Source: a bacterium (GTDB lineage Bacteria; Cyanobacteriota; Sericytochromatia; S15B-MN24; UBA4093). Taken from it: 64,000 nucleotides of DNA. This document shows, one piece after another, positions 16,501-24,289 of this stretch. The stretch's first letter is position 1; each line of letters begins with the position of its first letter. The DNA lies in the NCBI GenBank assembly GCA_017744355.1, contig JAGIBK010000004.1, positions 248,001 to 312,000 on the forward strand, read 5' to 3'. Both the position numbers and the translations under genes were made by a program. The notes below the pieces were generated by a model. That model was not told the origin of the DNA, made no database searches, and saw only the letters and a list, made by a program, of their open reading frames with translations.

Positions 16501-18251
16501 TCGCCCGCGAAGGAGCCGTTCGCCGAGGCGCTACCCCGCACCGGGGCCTCGACGCCGAGAGGACCGAGCGCTTCGAGGGGCAGGGCCTGCGCGTCGAAGC
16601 GACCGGCGAAGACCCCCGTCTCGGTGCCATGCGCCGAGAAGTGCAATGCGCCATCGCCGAGCCCCACTGCGCCCTGCGGGACTTGCCAGCGGTGATCGGC
16701 ATAAGAGAAGGCGAGAGAAGCCTCCGAGAAGGACTGCGCGGCGTAGCGCGCGTCCATCACCCGGACCGAGCCCGTCGCCACGGGTCGCAAGGTGGTCCCG
16801 GTGACGCTGACCTGGCCTTCCAGCTTGCCGCCGAGGCTCGGCACGTCGCTCACGTAGCGCGCAAGAGTCTCGGGTACGTCCACCCCGCTCCAGCGGGCTT
16901 CGGTCGTAAGCTTGGGGTTCTCTTCGAGGGTGAAGCCCGAGCGGCCGGTGACCGAGCCGCCGTTGAGCGTCGCCTGCCAGCGAGGGATCGTGACGTCCAT
17001 CCCCTCGTAGTGAATGTCGGCGGACAGGTCGCGGGCGGTCTGCTTGAGGACCCGCCCCTCGGCCAGGGTCGCCTTGGCATCCACCACCGGATGCAGGGTG
17101 GTCCCGCTCACCACCGCGGTGCCCTGCGCGAGGCCCCCGATGCCGTAGTCGGCGAGCTCCGGCACCAGGGGCACCAGGGTCGCAACGTCGATCTTCTGGG
17201 AGCCACCGGTGAAGCGCAGGCGCATGGCGGGCTTGCCCAGATCGAGCACCTTGCCGGTCGCCGAGAAGCGGTTACCGGCCATGGCACCGCTCGCCTCGCT
17301 CACCACGACCTCGTGCAGGTCGAAGGCGGCCCGCGCCTGGATGTCCTGCACCGGCAGGCGCACCCCGCGCGCGTCGAGCGAAGCGTTTGCGATCTGCACG
17401 TCGCCCTTGAGCTGGAGGGTCTCGGGGCTCTCCCACTGGATCCGGGTGGCGACCCTCGCAGCACCGCCGGTGATGACGAAGTCGGGCGAAGAGGCCAGGT
17501 AATTGACCCAGCGCGCCGTGGGCAGCGCCTGCACCTCGGCGTCGACCTGGCCGTTCATGCGCTCAAGATGGATCGAGCCCTGGGCGGTGAGGCGCGCGGG
17601 GGCCTCCTGGCCACTGGCCTGGAACTTCAGGACCTTGTCGACGATGTCCACCTGCCCCGAAAGGGAGCGAACCTCGGCCCGGAAGTCGGGCACCCGGTAC
17701 ATGCCCCGGTCGCGCCAGGCGGCGCGGCCGTCGTGGACCCGGATCCGGATGGGCGGCAGGTTGGGAAGCTTGGCGGGCTCGCCCGGGCCCTCGGCGAAGG
17801 TCGGGGCGTAGTCGATCGAGCCGGTGGCCGTGCGCGAGAGGGCGAAGCGCGGCTGGTAGACGTCCACCATGACCGGGTGCTTGCCCAGCTTCAGGATCTC
17901 GAGGATCGAGTACGAGGCGCGGATGCGGGGCGCCTGGGCGATGACCGGCGCCCCCTTGCGGTGCGAGCCGTAGATCTTGACGTCGCGGATCGTCAGGCCG
18001 TTCCAGAAGGGGCCCTCGACCTTGCCGACCGAGACAGGCACGCCGAGCGCGGTGGAGACGGCCGCCTCGACCGCCCGCACCCCTTCGTGGAGCAGGGCAT
18101 GGCGCGACTGATAGAAGGACAACCCGGCAACCGCGAGCACCCCGCCCAGGAGGCAGGTGATGAGCAGCAACAAGCGGCTGATAACGGTTATCGGCGACAC
18201 CCTGGAAGCCGGGGGCGGCGTCGAGGGCGCGAGGTCTTCGGTCTCTTTCAC
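13557..18251 (-). CDS. tamB: TamB-like translocation/assembly module protein (DUF490)
   Basis: Giant envelope protein (1564 residues) of the TamB/AsmA-like bridge family, which spans the periplasm and carries lipids or helps outer-membrane assembly. One membrane anchor near residues 20-42 is followed by a long series of amphipathic beta-strand repeats, with early ALGVPVSVGKVEG and GLTIRDVKIYG. The C-terminal DUF490 region has NVRSGTFVPLNSPFDIVGG, NPTQYPNGG and a terminal aromatic (LNWQRRF). It implies an outer membrane. No BamA/TamA gene is adjacent. GTG 18251 (GAGG four bases upstream) was preferred to GTG 18269. The gene has only one HIP1 site in 4.7 kb. Confidence 0.9.
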   Translation of the reverse strand: MKETEDLAPSTPPPASRVSPITVISRLLLLITCLLGGVLAVAGLSFYQSRHALLHEGVRAVEAAVSTALGVPVSVGKVEGPFWNGLTIRDVKIYGSHRKGAPVIAQAPRIRASYSILEILKLGKHPVMVDVYQPRFALSRTATGSIDYAPTFAEGPGEPAKLPNLPPIRIRVHDGRAAWRDRGMYRVPDFRAEVRSLSGQVDIVDKVLKFQASGQEAPARLTAQGSIHLERMNGQVDAEVQALPTARWVNYLASSPDFVITGGAARVATRIQWESPETLQLKGDVQIANASLDARGVRLPVQDIQARAAFDLHEVVVSEASGAMAGNRFSATGKVLDLGKPAMRLRFTGGSQKIDVATLVPLVPELADYGIGGLAQGTAVVSGTTLHPVVDAKATLAEGRVLKQTARDLSADIHYEGMDVTIPRWQATLNGGSVTGRSGFTLEENPKLTTEARWSGVDVPETLARYVSDVPSLGGKLEGQVSVTGTTLRPVATGSVRVMDARYAAQSFSEASLAFSYADHRWQVPQGAVGLGDGALHFSAHGTETGVFAGRFDAQALPLEALGPLGVEAPVRGSASANGSFAGDWTRLAEVRAKGEAQLRSAHIAEQAVDQASASWAVESGQLALSGLSAALADGSVTGDAQIDLSPSRKLPRLRADFVAKHLELAQLEPLQVELASQTGELKGRVSATGSIESDGKAWRMQAEALGTSLDAARLGRVERVSGPVYFGHERLTFPELAIRLPKGVPATVRGSLAFDRPEPAADLEVSLQDVSARDLMGAVHWEQLLRGTWIDKRFGEKAPEGPPTLLATLADDKLSAASGSIPLKDLIAHWQRRHIEPLSVGEEVAGSKRPFWAAVDGRFNLELAYQGLVSQPEVRVRARLKDGSLYGHSLRNANLTAVYRNQRLYVPVFDVFETADTGAALQARGVLGEDGTLAIYGSNLDLSWANPYLRAQELALTGRGGFTLLAKGDLADPRFEIVAEIGGGAVGPATGKPKVDEENRFTFNRAEAKASYYRGRVNIEHSKIVKDGHEAHISGNLPIFPAMAGDSLEMALDLKDESLAIVTALTRGEILWKGGPGSVTVKLAGTLEAPDLSGNIDLRGVTIRERNLKNDITDIRALATITSKAISIERATALYGKGSLLATGQVMLKQFQPDRLRLQAIARQTHLEMTSGLYSGLVDASVEVGGTVRRPVVGGTVSLSRGTVDLDAMMGGEGGGANAAPAEPAVPIEIKELNLRIPSAITVLGNKAVISLGDARMFEANIDGGLIVNGMLDAPQARGTINVRSGTFVPLNSPFDIVGGTVEFLGQGVNPDAVEGFEDLLPLFATSPENSKLPNARLNVIAKGQVYDYNPLDFPNPTQYPNGGLLEVKVTVTGSLQNMERKFEATNVPLMSQDRIEKVLGKEYLVTGVIGGGLKQGGENGEDMTRTIVTTEVSGFLSTASRRFFNPVTSGLQNFLPLESFGFDLVSIANNSEKMAIFSGLGLSPSMYTETKPLLGGISLSGRYTFRSGGKNVYQTGLNYRFNEFLSLQAGVDNNDIQGATKPVIPNLGEVNPSATLNWQRRF

Positions 18252-18433
18252 GGCGCCTCGTTGGAGCACCCGATAAAACCAGGCAAGGGATGACTGTCGG
18301 CCGCCGTGGGCGGCAAGGCGACAGCGCGACTTCAGGTGCTTTCATTATATCGCGCGGCGATCGCGAATGCACGGCCCGCGAGCCGGAAGGCTTGGACCCA
18401 CCGGGGCGCGCCGAAGTTCCGACGACCGGTCGC

Positions 18434-18469
18434 AAAAAAGCGCAAAGGCCGCCTGGAAAGGCGGCCTTT
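18434..18469 (-). terminator. Terminator after the initiator tRNA
   Basis: An AAAGGCCGCC/GGCGGCCTTT hairpin at 18444-18469 is followed on the minus strand by six T residues at 18434-18439, just past the 3' end of the tRNA. Confidence 0.85.
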
Positions 18470-18476
18470 GCTTGAG

Positions 18477-18550
<74 letters not shown>

Positions 18551-18611
18551 AATTAAATGTAGCACAGGGGCCGCCCGAACACAACCGTTCCGAAACATTT
18601 CGTTAATCTCG

Positions 18612-18656
18612 CCAAAACAGAGCGACGAGCAAGGGATGCTCGCCGCTCTGTTTTGG
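18612..18656. terminator. Long hairpin between the subtilase gene and tRNA-fMet
   Basis: A near-perfect 20-bp stem with one mismatch begins CCAAAACAGAGCG and ends CGCTCTGTTTTGG. It lies seven bases after the subtilase stop and supplies T-rich flanks on the minus strand, so it probably ends the subtilase transcript. Confidence 0.7.
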
Positions 18657-18663
18657 GAAGGTT

Positions 18664-19911
18664 TTAGCGCCCCAGGGCCTTGGCGGCGTCGATGCGGCCG
18701 TAGCCGGTGTAGGAATCGTAGCCGGGGGTCTGCAGGTCGCTGGCGGTCCGCTCGAGCTGGGACTTGACCGCCGCGGGGGTGATGCGGGGGTTGGCCGAGC
18801 AGATGAGTGCCGCGAGGCCCGCCACGTAGGGGGTCGCCATCGAGGTACCCGAGAGGGTGCCGTAGGCGATGTCCGCGCCGGGGTCCTGGTCCATCAGGGT
18901 GGTGTGGTAGGTGGGCATGGTCGAGTAGATCTCGCCGCCCGGGGCCGCGACGCTGATCCAGCGACCGAAGTTCGAGAAGTCCGAGCGGGTGTCGCCCTCG
19001 TCGACCGAGCCGACGGCGATCACGCCGGGGTAGGAGGCCGGGTAAGCCTGGAGGTTGCTGCCGTCGTTGCCCATGGCTGCGACGACCACGCAGCCCTTGC
19101 GCTGGGCGTAGGCCACGGCGCTCTCGAGGGCCTTGCCGCCCCCGCCGCCGCCCAGGCTGAGGTTAATGACCCGGGCGCCGTGCTCGGCGGCCCAGACGAT
19201 GCCCGAGACGATGTCGCTGGTGTTGCCCTCGCCGTTGGTGTCGAGCACCTTGACCGGCATCAAGCGGCAGTTGGGGGCCACGCCGACCACGCCCTGGCCG
19301 TTATTGCCGGTGGCGGCGATGATGCCTGCCACGTGGGTGCCGTGGCCGTTGTCGTCCATGGGGCCCGAGGTGTTCTGAACGAAGCTGACGCCCGAGACGA
19401 GGCGATCGCGCAGGTCCGGGTGGGTGAGGTCGATGCCGGTGTCCACCACGGCGACCACGACCGAGGGGTCGCCCATGGTCACGTCCCAGGCGCGCGACAC
19501 GTTGATGGCGCGGTGGCCGTACTGGTGGCCGAGGCCGGGGTCGTTGGTGACGACCTGGGTCTTGGTGACGTAATCGGGCTCGGAGTACTCGACCGCGCCG
19601 GTGCTCGCCAGCGCCGCGAGCTGGCTGCTGGCGTCCTTGGTGCCCACGTTGAGCACCGAGATGCCGAGGCTCGGGATGCTCGACGCCACGAAGCGCGAGA
19701 CACTCTTGACCTGCTGGTCGGTGGCGCTCGCGCGGAACTTGACGATGACGCGGTTGGAGCGGACCTTGAGGCTCTGGGCCTTGGTCTGCATCGTGCGGTT
19801 GTAGGAGATGGCGCTGGTATTGGGCGCCCCGCACCCGGTCAGGAGCAGGACGAGCCCCGCCAAGAAGGCGGTCAAGCGATGGAGGCTCTGTTGGCGCACA
19901 TCCTTGCTCAC
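18664..19911 (-). CDS. Subtilisin-family serine protease, lipoprotein
   Basis: Predicted extracellular or outer-surface S8 protease of 415 residues. Leader: hydrophobic stretch ending LLLTGC (lipobox, Cys near residue 27). An I9-like inhibitory prodomain follows (NRVIVKFRA to VEYSEPDYV, about 53-122). The catalytic domain has Asp in VVDTGIDLTHPDL, His in DDNGHGTHVAGI, oxyanion Asn in AAMGNDG and Ser in LSGTSMATPYVAGLAA. The triad is complete. The gene is alone, divergent from the TIM-barrel gene, with a terminator behind it. GTG start at 19911 with AGGAG ten bases upstream is plausible but not certain. Confidence 0.93.
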   Translation of the reverse strand: MSKDVRQQSLHRLTAFLAGLVLLLTGCGAPNTSAISYNRTMQTKAQSLKVRSNRVIVKFRASATDQQVKSVSRFVASSIPSLGISVLNVGTKDASSQLAALASTGAVEYSEPDYVTKTQVVTNDPGLGHQYGHRAINVSRAWDVTMGDPSVVVAVVDTGIDLTHPDLRDRLVSGVSFVQNTSGPMDDNGHGTHVAGIIAATGNNGQGVVGVAPNCRLMPVKVLDTNGEGNTSDIVSGIVWAAEHGARVINLSLGGGGGGKALESAVAYAQRKGCVVVAAMGNDGSNLQAYPASYPGVIAVGSVDEGDTRSDFSNFGRWISVAAPGGEIYSTMPTYHTTLMDQDPGADIAYGTLSGTSMATPYVAGLAALICSANPRITPAAVKSQLERTASDLQTPGYDSYTGYGRIDAAKALGR

Positions 19912-19983
19912 GGCTTCAACACTCCTGGAAAACCTATCCTAGAAAGTTATCCGCCCCGGCGGGGCCGGGCTGACGCGCAGGCG

Positions 19984-20000
19984 GTTAAGCCGGTGTTAAG
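19984..20000. promoter_or_regulatory. GTTAAG direct repeats spaced 11 bp
   Basis: GTTAAG occurs at 19984-19989 and 19995-20000, one helical turn apart, in the divergent region between the subtilase and TIM-barrel genes. The spacing is that of PhoB-type boxes, and the word matches the repeats at the response-regulator promoter. Confidence 0.4.
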
Positions 20001-20078
20001 TTTGAGCGAAATCTCCGAGTCGAGGTGCCTTGACGCTGAGGCCGACCTCGCCGACCATGGGACCATCAGGAGGTCCCG

Positions 20079-20954
20079 ATGCCCCTCTACCTCTCCGCTT
20101 GCAGCCTCATGCCCGCCATGGGCCTCGTCGAGACCCTCGAGGTCCTGCGACTCGCTAGCTGCCGACGCCTGGTCCTGCCCGGCCTCCCGGCCCTGCTTTC
20201 CGATCCCGACGTGACCCGTCCGCTCCTGGACGCGGGCTGCGCCCTCGCGGTGCACCACGCCTTCGCAGAAGAACCGCGCGCCAACCTTGCCGCCCTCGAC
20301 GAGGACTTCCGGCAGCGCTCGATCCGCCTTTTCGAAGAGGTCATGACCCGCGCTTCCGCACTGGGCATCAAGCGCTTCAGCTTCATGCCGGGCTATGCCC
20401 TTGAAGAGACCCTCGACGAGGCGCGCGCAAGCCGACCGGTGTCGCGCACCAGGGCCCTGGACCAGCTCAAGCGATCGCTGGATCGCCTCGCGGAGGCGGC
20501 CGATGCCCACGGCCTGGCCCTCGCCCTGACCAACAGCGACATGCGCCATCCGGCCATGCTCCTGGGCGAGGCGGGCGAGATCCGGGCGGTGCTCGGCGCC
20601 CTGCAGGTGCCCTTTCTGGGGGTGCAGGCCGATCTGGGCCACGCCCTGGCGGCAGCAGGCCGGATCGGCGGCGCCGACTCCTGGAGCACCCGCGGCGCCT
20701 GGGCTGAGAGCTTTCTCGTCGCCCTCGCCCCGCACCTCTCGGCCCTCAGGCTCCACGAGCTTGGGCCCAACGGCGAGGCCCACCGCCTGCCGAGCGAGTC
20801 GGGGTGGACCGAGGAGGTGCTGGGCAAGCATCCCGATTGGCGGGCCCTGCCCCTGACCCTGGAGGCGCGGGGGGCGAGTCTAGATCGGCTGCTGGATACC
20901 GCCGAGCGGCTGGAGGCGCTTGCGCCGAAGCCCCTACTGGGACCTGCTCGGTAG
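20079..20954 (+). CDS. TIM-barrel protein, sugar-phosphate isomerase/AP-endonuclease 2-like
   Basis: A 291-residue soluble protein with alternating strands and helices typical of the xylose isomerase-like TIM barrel. Segments such as LGIKRFSFMPGY, LALALTNSD, FLGVQADLGHALAA and LSALRLHELGPNG sit where metal-binding residues of the fold usually occur (Asp and His in QADLGHA, His in RLHELG). The substrate is unknown. ATG at 20079 has AGGAGG five bases upstream. Its last 21 bases overlap the 3' end of the convergent amidase gene. Confidence 0.7.
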   Translation: MPLYLSACSLMPAMGLVETLEVLRLASCRRLVLPGLPALLSDPDVTRPLLDAGCALAVHHAFAEEPRANLAALDEDFRQRSIRLFEEVMTRASALGIKRFSFMPGYALEETLDEARASRPVSRTRALDQLKRSLDRLAEAADAHGLALALTNSDMRHPAMLLGEAGEIRAVLGALQVPFLGVQADLGHALAAAGRIGGADSWSTRGAWAESFLVALAPHLSALRLHELGPNGEAHRLPSESGWTEEVLGKHPDWRALPLTLEARGASLDRLLDTAERLEALAPKPLLGPAR

Positions 20955-22574
20955 CTCGGCGACAGGGGTCTTGGAGAGGTAGCCCAGGATCCCGTTGGCC
21001 ACCGCCGCGCCCAGCTCGCGCTGGAAGGTCTCGCTTGCGAGCAGTTTCTCCTCTTCCGGGTTGGAGAGGTAGGCCGACTCGAGCAAGACCGACGGCACGG
21101 TCTGGCTGCGCAGGACGTAGAGACGCGCCTGGCGCACCCCGCGATCGGGACGATTGAGCACCCTTGCGATCGCCTGGTGGAGGTGGCGGGCCAGCGGGCG
21201 GCTCACCTCGTTGCGGTAGTAGGTCTCGAGCCCCCCGATCTCGGGCGACTCGCAGGAGTTGCCGTGGAGGCTGACGAAGAGGGCGGGCTTGAGGGTGTCC
21301 ACCAGACGGGCCCGCGAGGCGAGATCCACCGAGGCGTCGGTGGTCCGCGTCATGATGACGTTCAGATCCCCTCGGGCTTCGAGGGCCTCGCGCACCGCCT
21401 TGGCCATGGCCAGGGTGACGTGCGCCTCCCTGGTGCCGGCAGGCCCGATGGCGCCGGGGTCGTCCCCGCCGTGACCCGCGTCCACGATCACCGTGGGCTT
21501 GCCCCCCTCCACGTCCTGGCGGCGCCAGGTGAGCTCCAGAGCCTTCCCGCTGTCCACGCTCAGGGCGTCGTAGGCGTAAAGGCCGCGCGGCAGCTTTAGG
21601 TGCAGGCGCCAGTCCTTGCCGTCTTGCTCCACCTCGAGGCCCTCGACCCCGTCGAGCGCGCGGGGCAGGCGGCCTGCGAAGGTGCCCCCGGGCACCCGGA
21701 CGGTCAGCTTGGAGGGAGCCCACTCTTGCTCGACCTCGTAGGTGAGGGAGCGATCGCCGACGAGGCGAAGGATCAGTTGCCCATTCTTGCGCTTGAGGGT
21801 GAGGGCGTCGATCCGCTGGCTCCGAGCGGCCTCAGCCGTGACGACGGGCGACGGGCTGGGCGAGAGGCTCGGCAGCGGGCTAGGAGTGGGACTCGGTTGC
21901 GGCAGCGCGGGGCCGTAGGCCAGGCGCTCGGGGACGGCCTCGGGCCAGTCCGTGGGCAATGCCGGGCCGTAGATCCGGAACGTGTCGGGCAAAGCCGGGC
22001 CGTGCTCCAGGAAGTCCTTGGGCGCCTGGGGGCCGTGGGCCAGAAAATCGCGCGGCGCCGTCGGACCGAGAGCCTCCTTGGGCGTGCGGGTAAGGCGCGA
22101 ACCCTGCTCGGGCCTAGGCGTCCGGCTTGGCTCGGGCGTCGAGCGCGCCAGGCTGAGGGTCTGGCCCTCCTGCTGCTGGGTCAGGCGGACGTCGACGTCG
22201 GCGCTGCAGTCCAGGACGAAGCGAATGAAGCCCTCTTCGGGATGGAGGGCGATCCGCAGGCGGCGAAAGGGCTCTTCCTGGATGGTGAGGGGCTGGACCA
22301 GGGAGGGATCGGCGAACTCGGCCCCGAACAGGTCGATCACCACCCGGTGAGGGGCCTCGAGCTTGAGCAAGCGGGCCTGAAGGGGGCGATCGCCCTCGAT
22401 CTCAAGGCGACCGTCACGCCAGAACACCCCGGTGACGATGGCCGCTTCCTCGGCGGCGCGCTCGACCCGGACGGTCTCGGCCTTCGGCCGCGCCTTGGCG
22501 TCGGCAGGCGCGAGGGGCCCCGCGGCGAAGGCCGCGGCAGCCATGAGGACCAGCCAGCGATTGAACTTGCGCAT
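20934..22574 (-). CDS. N-acetylmuramoyl-L-alanine amidase with two AMIN domains
   Basis: Periplasmic peptidoglycan amidase, usually acting in daughter-cell separation. The 546-residue protein has a signal peptide (residues 1-26), a first AMIN domain (about 45-145), a Pro-rich linker with 11-residue repeats (170-226), a second AMIN-like domain (about 255-350) and an Amidase_3 domain (about 360-540). Zinc ligands are visible in DAGHGGDDPGA, GTREAHVTLAM and SLHGNSCE, with the catalytic Glu in LLESAYLSN. Start set at ATG 22574, five bases after GGAGG, rather than ATG 22592 whose reading frame contains that ribosome site. Confidence 0.93.
   Translation of the reverse strand: MRKFNRWLVLMAAAAFAAGPLAPADAKARPKAETVRVERAAEEAAIVTGVFWRDGRLEIEGDRPLQARLLKLEAPHRVVIDLFGAEFADPSLVQPLTIQEEPFRRLRIALHPEEGFIRFVLDCSADVDVRLTQQQEGQTLSLARSTPEPSRTPRPEQGSRLTRTPKEALGPTAPRDFLAHGPQAPKDFLEHGPALPDTFRIYGPALPTDWPEAVPERLAYGPALPQPSPTPSPLPSLSPSPSPVVTAEAARSQRIDALTLKRKNGQLILRLVGDRSLTYEVEQEWAPSKLTVRVPGGTFAGRLPRALDGVEGLEVEQDGKDWRLHLKLPRGLYAYDALSVDSGKALELTWRRQDVEGGKPTVIVDAGHGGDDPGAIGPAGTREAHVTLAMAKAVREALEARGDLNVIMTRTTDASVDLASRARLVDTLKPALFVSLHGNSCESPEIGGLETYYRNEVSRPLARHLHQAIARVLNRPDRGVRQARLYVLRSQTVPSVLLESAYLSNPEEEKLLASETFQRELGAAVANGILGYLSKTPVAELPSRSQ
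21897..22067 (-). repeat. In-gene 11-residue repeats in the amidase linker
   Basis: About four copies of an 11-residue unit with the pattern GP-x-x-P-x-x-F join the AMIN domains: GPTAPRDFLAH, GPQAPKDFLEH, GPALPDTFRIY, then GPALPTDW and GPALPQPSP. A Ser/Pro run follows. Confidence 0.75.
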
Positions 22575-22735
22575 GAGTGCCTCCGACGCCACGCTCCCAG
22601 GCTAGCCCAGCCGAGAACGAGGCGCGGTGCGCCCGGTCACGGGATCGAAGCATGCGCGGGTTACGAATCGACGAAGCGACGGTATGATCCTCTCGGAGTC
22701 CCCCCACCGTCTTCGAGGAGGCTTGTGCGCCACCC

Positions 22736-23707
22736 ATGGCCAACGTCAACTTCGATCGCCTCTCCAAGTTGCCCGCCCTCGAGGGGCTGACGCCCGAGGA
22801 GATGACGGCGTTCTTCACGATCGCCACCAAGCATGCCTTCCAGCCGGGCGATCCCATCCTCAAGACGGGGGAGAAGGCCGATTGCTTCTTCCTGGTCGCC
22901 GCGGGCCAGCTCGAGATCCTCCTGCCCCAGGGCAAGGGCGTCCCTGCGACCCCCATCGCCCAGGTCGGCTCGGGCCAGCTGGTCGGCGAGATGCCCCTGC
23001 TCTACGCCCAGCCCCTGCGCCAGGCCGACGTGATCGCCGCCAGCGAGGCGGTGCTCCTGCGCTTCGCCTACGGCGACTACGAGCGTCTCGCACAGGCCCA
23101 CCCCCAGCTCGCCAACAAGTTCCGCCGCAACCTGGGCAAAATCGTCGCGGGCCGGGTCTGGAGCACCATCCCGACCCAGGGCGGGACCGGCCCCCTGCGC
23201 GCCATCGAGGAGCCCCAGAAGGCCCCCCAGACGAGCAACCACGACGCCATGAAGGCCGCGACCATCTTCGCCGGCCTCAAGCCGGACGAGCTCCAAGCCA
23301 TCGAGGCGATCGCCCTTCCCTTCACCGCCCAGGCAGAGCAGCCGATCGTCCACCAGGGCTCTCCGGCCGACTCCTTCTACCTGATCGTCCACGGCCACTG
23401 CGAAGTGCGGATCCCCAAGGACGGCCAGGCCATGCCCGTGGCGCGCCTCGGCAGCGGCCAGGTCTTCGGCGAGATGGCCCTCGTCTACAAGCAGCCCGAG
23501 CGCACGGCGGACGTGGTCGCCGTCACCGAGGCCAAGCTCCTCAACTTCCCGTTCGACGACTACCAGCGCCTGACCCAGGCCATGCCCGAGATCGGCCGCA
23601 AGCTGCGCAACAACCTGGGCCGCGTCGCCGCGAGCCGCAGCTGGACCATGCAGGCGGACCAGAGCAAGGAGATGCAGCGCCGCTCCAGTTCGACCGGCAA
23701 TCTCTAA
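22736..23707 (+). CDS. Double cyclic-nucleotide-binding-domain protein without output domain
   Basis: The 323-residue protein has two cNMP-binding folds in tandem (about 5-135 and 175-305). Each has the buried Gly turns and phosphate-cassette region: GQLVGEMPLLYAQPLRQADV in the first, GQVFGEMALVYKQPERTADV in the second, both keeping the Glu and Arg expected to hold a cyclic nucleotide. No helix-turn-helix, membrane segment or enzyme domain follows; the tail is short and Ser-rich. It might be a sensor acting on a partner. ATG at 22736; GGAGG is 14 bases away, so initiation may be weak. Confidence 0.85.
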   Translation: MANVNFDRLSKLPALEGLTPEEMTAFFTIATKHAFQPGDPILKTGEKADCFFLVAAGQLEILLPQGKGVPATPIAQVGSGQLVGEMPLLYAQPLRQADVIAASEAVLLRFAYGDYERLAQAHPQLANKFRRNLGKIVAGRVWSTIPTQGGTGPLRAIEEPQKAPQTSNHDAMKAATIFAGLKPDELQAIEAIALPFTAQAEQPIVHQGSPADSFYLIVHGHCEVRIPKDGQAMPVARLGSGQVFGEMALVYKQPERTADVVAVTEAKLLNFPFDDYQRLTQAMPEIGRKLRNNLGRVAASRSWTMQADQSKEMQRRSSSTGNL

Positions 23708-23712
23708 AGGCC

Positions 23713-23757
23713 CCAACGCAAGAGCGCCCGGCCGATGGCCGGGCGCTCTTGCGTTGG
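23713..23757. terminator. 21-bp perfect hairpin between convergent genes
   Basis: The arms start CCAACGCAAGAGCGCCC and pair perfectly around a three-base GAT loop. It lies five bases after the double-cNMP gene and 13 before the end of the opposing gene. No T-run follows on either side. Confidence 0.6.
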
Positions 23758-23770
23758 AAGTGGTGTGGTT

Positions 23771-24169
23771 TTAGCGCGCCTTCTTGGGGAGCTGCTCCAT
23801 CCAGTTGCTGCCCAGGTTCGCGAAGAAGTGATGGGCGTCCAGCACCTCGTCCGGCGAGATGGGGGGCAGGCCCGAGAACTTCTCCTCTTCGCGGCGCGAC
23901 GAGAAGACTCCGCGCACTCGGCTCACCTGGGGCTGGCTCGAGGCCTCGCGGCTCACTTCGCCCGAAGGAGCACTCGCCTCGGCCGACTCGTACTCGACCC
24001 CGACGATGGCGACGCCGGCAGGCTGGTTGCACTCGGTGCAGTGGACACGGACGACCCAGTAATCCTTCTCTTCACGCAGGAGCTTGACGCCTTCGGGGGT
24101 GAAAGCCTCGTTGCAGTGCGCACAACGCAGCTTCCGGAAGTGCTCTTGAACGACCGAAAAATTTTTCAT
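23771..24169 (-). CDS. Zinc-ribbon protein of unknown function
   Basis: A 132-residue protein whose N-terminal half has a CxxC...CxxC zinc ribbon (LRCAHCNEAFTPEG and VHCTECNQPAG, about 28 residues apart) and whose C-terminal half is charged and probably disordered, ending with HHFFANLGSNWMEQLPKKAR. I do not recognise a named family. Such proteins often act as adaptors or assembly factors, which is only an inference here. Start set at ATG 24169 (GGAG eight bases upstream) rather than the GTG three codons earlier. Confidence 0.75.
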   Translation of the reverse strand: MKNFSVVQEHFRKLRCAHCNEAFTPEGVKLLREEKDYWVVRVHCTECNQPAGVAIVGVEYESAEASAPSGEVSREASSQPQVSRVRGVFSSRREEEKFSGLPPISPDEVLDAHHFFANLGSNWMEQLPKKAR

Positions 24170-24289
24170 CCCACACACTCCAATCCTGGTGAATCCCGTG
24201 ATCGCGCCGTTTTAGCGCCCCTGGCGTCCTGTGCCTCCTATACCCGTGGCCTCTGAAAAATTATCCGCGCGTCACCAAGTTGATGTTGC

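Noticed and set aside
13569..18293. A 1574-residue open frame on the plus strand opposite tamB
   Set aside because: It is an antisense shadow caused by high GC at third positions: no domain, His/Arg/Gly-rich composition and no ribosome site. TamB on the minus strand has clear family features.
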